64,000 nt of DNA from Ruminococcaceae bacterium P7 (GTDB taxonomy: Bacteria; Bacillota; Clostridia; Oscillospirales; Acutalibacteraceae): the NCBI GenBank assembly GCA_900100595.1, contig FMUA01000010.1, forward strand, positions 62,001 to 126,000. Direction: 5' to 3'. This document shows positions 59,433-64,000 of this stretch, piece by piece. Both the position numbers and the translations under genes were made by a program. A model generated the notes under the pieces. That model saw nothing but the letters and a program-made list of their open reading frames with translations. It made no database searches and was not told the origin of the DNA. Positions within the stretch are counted from its first letter, which is position 1; each line of letters starts with the position of its first letter.

Positions 59433-60643
59433 AAATGCTCACCCGCTATCAGCCCGCTTACAAAGGCAAAATGAAGATTGAAACCGCCGCATTCGCCGCA
59501 AATATCAATCGCTTCTCCGCAGACAAAGAGATTTCTCACTTTTTTGCTCTGCATGGTTTTCTCATCGATTTCTTTTCCCGCAACGCCGCCCATGGCACAC
59601 TGCGCCTGTTCAAAGCCCGCCTTGCCGCCGATTTCAAAGCGCATGTTTTTTAACTGTTTGGCGATTTTCTTTAATTCCATATCCGTCAAATCATCGCAGA
59701 GCCTTGAAAAATCCTGCAGTCCTCCGGCTTTCATAACTGCCTGCGCAAGCCGTTTTTGCAGGATACCTGTCAAAAGATTGTCCATCGTCAACTGTGAAAA
59801 CAGTTTTTTATTCTTTATCAGAATATTATATAATTTCTTTTCAGAATTATTGTTCAACAAATCAACGAGAATCACATCGCCCTGTTTGGCGTAAAGCGAT
59901 AGATTGAACACACAAATTCCCGATAATGCACCGTCAGCGAATTGGATTTCTCCGTCCTCGGTTTTAACCGTTTGAGTGCCGCGCAAAAGACTTACCCTGC
60001 CGTTCGCGCGGAGACCCTTGAGCGATTTCAGGATATCCGATTTCACTGACAACGGACAGAGGGCAGGGGAGAACGGAATGACCGAGTGACCGAAATTTTT
60101 CAGAAAATCCGCACCGGCGGCGCTTCCTCCCAGCTTGGGAGCTGCCTTGGAGCCGCAGGCAATGACCAGCTTATCGGAATAGAACTCCCTTTCCTTTGTC
60201 TTGACAACAAAACCCACGCCCCTTTTTTTCAGGCTGCAGATGGTTTCATTGCAGAATATTTCTACGCCCAGCCTCTCGCATCCGAAGCGGATGACATCCA
60301 ATACGGAGCTTGCCTGTCTGGAAATCGGATACACTCTTCCCGCGTCGTCCGCATAGGTGAGCAAGCCGAGCGTTTCAAAATAACCCCTTAAAAAAGCACA
60401 GTCATATTGGGAAAAGAAGCTTCTCGCCTGATTTCGGAAGCTGCCGGCGTATTTCACCGCGTCAATATGCTGATTTGTGAGGTTGCATCTGCCGTTACCT
60501 GTCGCGAGCAGCTTTTTTCCGACGCGGTCGTTTTTCTCAATTATCGCGACGCGCAGATGCGGATTCTTCTTTTTTGCCGCAATCGCGCACATCATTCCCG
60601 AAGCGCCCGCGCCGATAATGAGAGCGTCAAACCGATTATTCAT
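59429..60643 (-). CDS. BaiN/HI0933-like flavoprotein
   Basis: 404 residues. FAD-binding start ALIIGAGASGMMCAIAAKKK (residues 7-26), RVGKKLLATGNGRCNLTNQH (family signature) and a late KVRNLFVCGEAIDICGECGG followed by GFNLHFAFVSGLIAGEHL. These fit the HI0933/BaiN/aminoacetone oxidase family of FAD enzymes. The reaction in this organism cannot be read; bile acid BaiN activity is known for some relatives, but the family is broad. ATG 60643 has AGGTGAT upstream. It starts the two-gene operon with the next flavoprotein (4 bp overlap). Confidence 0.85.
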   Translation of the reverse strand: MNNRFDALIIGAGASGMMCAIAAKKKNPHLRVAIIEKNDRVGKKLLATGNGRCNLTNQHIDAVKYAGSFRNQARSFFSQYDCAFLRGYFETLGLLTYADDAGRVYPISRQASSVLDVIRFGCERLGVEIFCNETICSLKKRGVGFVVKTKEREFYSDKLVIACGSKAAPKLGGSAAGADFLKNFGHSVIPFSPALCPLSVKSDILKSLKGLRANGRVSLLRGTQTVKTEDGEIQFADGALSGICVFNLSLYAKQGDVILVDLLNNNSEKKLYNILIKNKKLFSQLTMDNLLTGILQKRLAQAVMKAGGLQDFSRLCDDLTDMELKKIAKQLKNMRFEIGGKAGFEQAQCAMGGVAGKEIDEKTMQSKKVRNLFVCGEAIDICGECGGFNLHFAFVSGLIAGEHL

Positions 60644-60652
60644 ACTATCACC

Positions 60653-60680
60653 TAAAAAACAAGGCAGCGCTCGGCTGCCT
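60653..60680 (-). terminator. Intrinsic terminator after the small-export gene (minus strand)
   Basis: AGGCAGC (60662-60668) and GCTGCCT (60674-60680), with a run of Ts on the minus strand at 60654-60659. Confidence 0.75.
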
Positions 60681-60691
60681 CAGATTGTTTC

Positions 60692-61195
60692 TTATTTCGG
60701 AGCCAGACAGCTGAAAATACCGCCTGCGCCCATGCTGACCGCCAAGCTTGCCGCACCCATGATAATGCCCGCAATCAAAACGCCGCACATGACCGCGATG
60801 GAGCTTTTCTTGAATCCAACATCCAGAAAGCTTGCCGCCAGCGTTCCTGTCCATGCGCCCGTACCGGGGAGAGGAATACCGACAAAAAGCATCAAAGCGA
60901 TAAAAATACCCTTGCCTGCCTTGGCGTTGAGCTTCTGACCGCCCTTTTCGCCCTTGTTATAGCACCAGGTGAAAAACTTACCGATAAACTTCTTATCCTT
61001 GCCCCAAATCAGAACCTTTCTCGCGAAAAAGTAAATCAGGGGAACAGGCAGCATATTGCCGACAACGGCAATGACATATGCCCAAAACAGTTCCCAGCCC
61101 TGCATTCCCATTCCTACCGCAACAGGTATCGCGCCTCTGAGCTCTACAATCGGAACCATAGAAATAAAAAAGATAGTCAGGTATTTCAGAAACAT
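60692..61195 (-). CDS. Small multidrug export protein family (COG2426)
   Basis: 167 residues with four to five helices. IFFISMVPIVELRGAIPVAV is the family's signature start, and GIFIALMLFVGIPLPGTGAW is the second conserved block. The repeated PxxE/GAIP and GIPLPGTGAW motifs mark the Sm_multidrug_ex family, which is related to membrane-inserted DedA-like folds; drug export was proposed but not shown widely. The start ATG 61195 has GGGAGA upstream. The flavoprotein genes lie 49 bp downstream of its stop, separated by a terminator. Confidence 0.85.
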   Translation of the reverse strand: MFLKYLTIFFISMVPIVELRGAIPVAVGMGMQGWELFWAYVIAVVGNMLPVPLIYFFARKVLIWGKDKKFIGKFFTWCYNKGEKGGQKLNAKAGKGIFIALMLFVGIPLPGTGAWTGTLAASFLDVGFKKSSIAVMCGVLIAGIIMGAASLAVSMGAGGIFSCLAPK

Positions 61196-61225
61196 AGAAT
61201 TCTCCCTTTCAAAACATTAAAATTT

Positions 61226-61254
61226 AGTATAGCAGAAAGTGCGCTTTTTTTCAA
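61226..61254 (-). promoter_or_regulatory. SigA promoter of the small-export gene
   Basis: Minus-strand TTGAAA (61249-61254), 17 bp spacer, TATACT (61226-61231). Confidence 0.65.
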
Positions 61255-61312
61255 TAGCAAATCCCATCTTTCGTAAATTCTGACACATATTATTAAAATC
61301 CGTTCATATTCA

Positions 61313-61340
61313 TTGACAAGCCTGTATAATAGTGTAAAAT
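61313..61340 (+). promoter_or_regulatory. SigA promoter of the VanZ/MATE unit
   Basis: TTGACA (61313-61318), 16 bp spacer, TAAAAT (61335-61340). Confidence 0.65.
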
Positions 61341-61358
61341 AGACTCAGGAGTGATCGT

Positions 61359-61835
61359 ATGCAACAAAGAGCATCCATCCGATTTCGGGTGGTTTTTTTC
61401 GTTCTCACAGCCGCAATGCTTGCCTTTGCGTTTATCCATTCCGCAATGCCTGCGCAGGTTTCTGCGGAAGAAAGCGGCGGTGTGCTGGACTTTCTCTACA
61501 GCCTGTTGCCGCGTCTGGGGATCAGCATGGAGCTGACCGACCATATCGTGCGCAAGCTGGCTCATTTTACCGAATTTACCGTCATCGGTATGCTTGCGAC
61601 AACCTGTGCCTATTCCTTTGACCGGCTGCAGCCTTACCGCTATTCCGTCTGCGTTTTATTCACAGGTCTTGCCGCTGCGGTTACCGACGAGACGATCCAG
61701 CTCTTTTCAGAGGGGCGCTCAGGACAGATCACCGACGTATTGCTTGATTTTTCGGGCGTAGTCACGGGTATGCTGTTTCTGCTTCTTTGCTTCATGCTTT
61801 ACATACAAATCAGAAAAAGGAAAGGAAAAGAATGA
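61359..61835 (+). CDS. VanZ-family membrane protein
   Basis: 158 residues. An N-terminal helix (RVVFFVLTAAMLAFAFIHSA), then the family signature: DHIVRKLAHFTEFTVIGMLA (KxxHFxEF near residue 66), DETIQLFSEGRSGQITDVLL (DExxQxFxxGRxxxxxDVxxD) and DFSGVVTGMLF. VanZ-like proteins give low-level teicoplanin resistance in enterococci; the others have unknown functions and often sit near envelope genes. ATG 61359 has CAGGAG upstream. The stop overlaps the MATE start by 4 bp (ATGA). Confidence 0.88.
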   Translation: MQQRASIRFRVVFFVLTAAMLAFAFIHSAMPAQVSAEESGGVLDFLYSLLPRLGISMELTDHIVRKLAHFTEFTVIGMLATTCAYSFDRLQPYRYSVCVLFTGLAAAVTDETIQLFSEGRSGQITDVLLDFSGVVTGMLFLLLCFMLYIQIRKRKGKE

Positions 61836-63196
61836 GTCAGGAAATTCAAACAGAAAATAAAATGGGAATCAAACCGATGCTTCCCTTGATTCTCAGTATG
61901 TCGCTGCCCGCCATGTTCTCCATGACCATCATGGCGATGTACAATGTGGTCGACAGCATCTTTATCGGCAACTATGACCAGGCAGGACTGACAGCGATAT
62001 CTCTCGCTTATCCTTTGCAGCTGTTTCTAATCGCCGCAGCGGTCGGAACCGCTATCGGCGTCAACTCTCTTGTCTCCCGCAAGCTGGGGGAAAAGGATTT
62101 TGATTTGGCTAACAACGCTGCCACTCACGGGCTTGTTACCTGTCTGATTACCTACACGGTTTTTTTGCTGCTCGGCTTGTTCGCGGTTCAGCCGTTTATG
62201 GGACTCTTCACTACCGACGCGCATACGGCGGACTGCGGTGTGCAGTACCTCAGAGTCGTGCTTTGCTTCTCACTTTTCTCCACTATTCAGGTGATGATCG
62301 AAAAGATGCTGCAGGCGACCGGCAATATGATTTACCCGATGCTGTTCCAGCTTCTGGGCGCTGTGATCAATATCATCTTTGACCCGCTGCTCATTTTCGG
62401 AATCGGCTTTTTCCCCGAAATGGGCGTAACAGGCGCAGCGATCGCGACGGTATTCGGACAGTTCTGCGGTATGGTTTTTGCTGTTATTGTTCTTTTCAAG
62501 AAAAATCACGAGATCAAAGTCTCCTTCAAGGGCTTCCGTCTGCAACCCGCGATTCTCAAAAATATCTATTCCGTCGGCTTCCCGTCTATCATTATGCAGA
62601 GTATCGGCGCAATTATGATGCTCGGTATCAACTCCATCTTTATGGCGGCAGGCTCGGCTGTGTCCGTTACCGTTTTCGGCATCTACTTCAAGCTGCAAAG
62701 CTTTGTTTTCATGCCGTGCTTCGGACTTAACCAGGGTGTTATGCCTGTTATCGGCTATAACTACGGAGCGAGAAACAAAAAACGCGTGTATTCCGCGCTG
62801 AAATGCGGTATCGTCATCGCACTGATTATCATGTCGGTCGGCGTGCTGCTGATGTGGCTGATTCCCGACGTGCTGATTTCCATGTTCGGCGGCGGTCAGG
62901 AGCTGATGAATGTCGGCGTACCCGCGTTCCGCACCATCAGCCTGTGCTTTCTTCCCGCAGCGGCAGGTATATTGTTTACCACGCTCTTTCAGGCGGTCGG
63001 CAAGGGTGTGCGCAGCCTGATGATGTCGGTCTGCCGTCAGCTGCTCATTCTGCTGCCCGTCGCGTTTATCCTGTCGCAGACAATCGGTGTTCATGCGGTC
63101 TGGTACGCTTTTCCGATCGCGGAAATCGGCTGTCTGATTCTGGCAACCATCTTTTTCCTCAATCTTGTTAACGGAGATTTCAAAAAACTGAACTGA
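61832..63196 (+). CDS. MATE-family efflux transporter
   Basis: 454 residues with 12 predicted helices. Signature parts: MLPLILSMSLPAMFSMTIMA (helix 1), MAMYNVVDSIFIGNYDQAGL, and FGLNQGVMPVIGYNYGARNK, with its internal-repeat partner LMMSVCRQLLILLPVAF-like helix 11. The internal duplication (residues 1-225 and 235-454) is typical. It probably exports cationic compounds with Na+ or H+; the substrate is not predictable. ATG 61832 is inside the VanZ stop context (ATGA), so the two proteins are coupled; its ribosome site AAAGGAAA lies in the VanZ end. Confidence 0.92.
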   Translation: MSQEIQTENKMGIKPMLPLILSMSLPAMFSMTIMAMYNVVDSIFIGNYDQAGLTAISLAYPLQLFLIAAAVGTAIGVNSLVSRKLGEKDFDLANNAATHGLVTCLITYTVFLLLGLFAVQPFMGLFTTDAHTADCGVQYLRVVLCFSLFSTIQVMIEKMLQATGNMIYPMLFQLLGAVINIIFDPLLIFGIGFFPEMGVTGAAIATVFGQFCGMVFAVIVLFKKNHEIKVSFKGFRLQPAILKNIYSVGFPSIIMQSIGAIMMLGINSIFMAAGSAVSVTVFGIYFKLQSFVFMPCFGLNQGVMPVIGYNYGARNKKRVYSALKCGIVIALIIMSVGVLLMWLIPDVLISMFGGGQELMNVGVPAFRTISLCFLPAAAGILFTTLFQAVGKGVRSLMMSVCRQLLILLPVAFILSQTIGVHAVWYAFPIAEIGCLILATIFFLNLVNGDFKKLN

Positions 63197-63206
63197 AACA
63201 TACTCA

Positions 63207-63240
63207 TTCACCTCAGTGCATATATTTGCATTGAGGTGAA
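63207..63240 (+). promoter_or_regulatory. 14 bp hairpin covering the ribosome site of gene 63246
   Basis: TTCACCTCAGTGCA (63207-63220) and TGCATTGAGGTGAA (63227-63240) pair over 14 bases with one G-U and a 6-base loop. The right arm contains the ribosome site GAGGTGA, 6-8 nt before ATG 63246. It lies 10 bp after the MATE stop and has no T-run, so it is more likely a translation switch than a terminator. Confidence 0.55.
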
Positions 63241-63245
63241 ACCTT

Positions 63246-63620
63246 ATGGAAGAAAACCGTAGCACCATTACCTACGATGAAAACTGGCAGGACGTCACGG
63301 AACCGGAATATCCCGTTATCCTCGAACCGTCGGAGAATGATGACGGAGAGAAAGAAGAACTGCCGAAGCATCTGCCACGCAAACGCACAGCGCCCAAGCA
63401 GCTGTTGCTGACAATGCAGTTGATTGCCTGTATTCTTTTGATTCTTGCCGCCTTCGCGATAAAAGGAATCGGCGGTGAGCTCTATCAGACCGCAAGGGAG
63501 TGGTATTACACACACCTGAACCGCTCCGCGATTTTTGAGGAGAACCGGAATTTTGATTTTTCCGCGCTGCTGCGCCTTGCTACGCCTGATGAAGCTGAAA
63601 ATCCGTCAGACGGAGATTGA
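63246..63620 (+). CDS. Small single-pass membrane protein preceding a SpoIVFB-like protease
   Basis: 124 residues. An acidic N-terminus (residues 1-40) and a basic stretch KHLPRKRTAPKQ (41-52) are followed by one helix (LLLTMQLIACILLILAAFAI, residues about 53-73), then a 50-residue extracytoplasmic part with ELYQTAREWYYTHLNRSAIF. The layout (cytosolic head, one helix, outer tail) is that of SpoIVFA, the partner of SpoIVFB, but the protein is less than half as long and has no LytM/M23 domain. It overlaps the next gene by 32 nt. The link to SpoIVFA is positional and topological, not a sequence match. It is translated behind a hairpin-buried ribosome site. Confidence 0.5.
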   Translation: MEENRSTITYDENWQDVTEPEYPVILEPSENDDGEKEELPKHLPRKRTAPKQLLLTMQLIACILLILAAFAIKGIGGELYQTAREWYYTHLNRSAIFEENRNFDFSALLRLATPDEAENPSDGD

Positions 63621-64000
63621 AATATCCTATCTGCTGCTTTGCGCGGCGGCAGCAGCGGTGATACTTGACATTTTTCGCGGCTTTGTTTTCTGCGCGGCGG
63701 CAGTTGTCATTCATGAGAGCGGGCATTTGCTCATGATGAAAAAAGCAGGATATTTCCCGAAAAGAATTAAAATCTCTCTGTTTGAAATTGACATCCGCGA
63801 CGACAGCCGCCAGCTGCAAACGGCAAAAGAGAACATGCGGATTATTTTTTTCGGACCTGCCGCGAATTTTATTTGTTTTCTTCCCGCTTTTCTGCTATAC
63901 TTAATAGGAACAGACAGAATACTTCCTTTTGCGGCGGCAAATCTCTCGGTCGGACTGTTCAATCTCCTGCCCGTCATGTCGCTCGACGGCGGTCAGCTGC
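63589..64000 (+). CDS. spoIVFB: SpoIVFB-like site-2 protease (M50), partial at the right edge
   Basis: 137 residues visible; the rest is outside the window. Start ATG 63589 lies inside the previous gene (32 nt overlap). The zinc site AVVIHESGHLLMM (HESGH at residues 42-46) matches the position of HELGH in Bacillus SpoIVFB. The second metal motif begins PVMSLDGGQL at the edge (Asp near residue 133), in place of the NPxPxLDGG motif. Several helices flank these. SpoIVFB cuts pro-sigma-K in the mother-cell membrane; spoIVB and a bofA-like gene elsewhere in the window supply its usual controllers. Another M50 protease role is possible. Confidence 0.7.
   Translation, partial: MKLKIRQTEIEISYLLLCAAAAAVILDIFRGFVFCAAAVVIHESGHLLMMKKAGYFPKRIKISLFEIDIRDDSRQLQTAKENMRIIFFGPAANFICFLPAFLLYLIGTDRILPFAAANLSVGLFNLLPVMSLDGGQL

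Overview
The window looks like the chromosome of a spore-forming, plant-fibre-associated Clostridia bacterium, most like the Ruminococcaceae/Oscillospiraceae. The reasons are: a dockerin-type GH53 galactanase tail at the left edge; a Cthe_2159-type polysaccharide-binding lipoprotein; the sporulation genes spo0A, spoIVB, a bofA-like gene and a SpoIVFB-like protease; many small Gram-positive lipoproteins; strong AGGAGG ribosome sites; and a clean SigA promoter (TTGACA-17-TATAAT type) in front of most transcription units. Genes are dense, with almost no gap above 300 bp. I saw no CRISPR array, insertion sequence, tRNA or rRNA. The one structured RNA gene is RNase P RNA (rnpB).

Layout. 1-1001: galactanase end and a DUF308 membrane protein. 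1060-3466 (minus): GGGtGRT protein, its NifU/IscU-like partner and a C_GCAxxG_C_C protein with a long structured leader. 3770-9827: a CMD-GNAT fusion, a secreted NlpC/P60-like protein with five FN3 repeats, a MutS-like ATPase and an amidohydrolase. 9939-20360: envelope and lipoprotein region (Asn-rich lipoprotein, Cthe_2159-like protein, SGNH hydrolase, two DUF4358 lipoproteins around a lipid kinase, a serine-hydrolase-fold lipoprotein lacking catalytic residues, and a Cys-containing clostridial protein), interrupted by pyridoxamine kinase and pcrA. 20496-30310: HAD phosphatase, DUF5685/J-protein/membrane operon, a modular lysozyme-like protein, proC, and an envelope operon ending in an acyltransferase. 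30339-38355: a LexA-box-controlled small gene diverging from pyrE-radC-uvrB and a divergent type IIA topoisomerase pair. 38459-42627: secG, bofA-like, DUF4364, NfeD/SPFH and a duplicated CmpB-type membrane protein. 42751-49576: the purine operon purE-F-M-N-O-H(AICAR transformylase)-D. 49637-51578 (minus): spoIVB-spo0A. 51682-64000: P-type ATPase, CCA-adding enzyme, malic enzyme, rnpB, two flavoproteins, a small membrane exporter, VanZ, MATE, and a spoIVF-like pair running off the edge.

How the genes work together. The purine genes form one tightly packed operon that makes IMP by separate cyclohydrolase and AICAR-transformylase proteins instead of bifunctional PurH. Spo0A, SpoIVB, the BofA-like protein and the SpoIVFB-like protease belong to the decision to sporulate and the late mother-cell sigma-K checkpoint. 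DNA repair functions (pcrA, radC, uvrB, a LexA-box gene and the MutS-like ATPase) are spread through the middle. Several genes (19518, 26518, 63246) have inverted repeats overlapping their ribosome-binding sites, and two promoters carry 11-14-11 inverted repeats, so local post-transcriptional or repressor control is a recurring theme. All identifications come from reading motifs in the sequence; no database search was possible.
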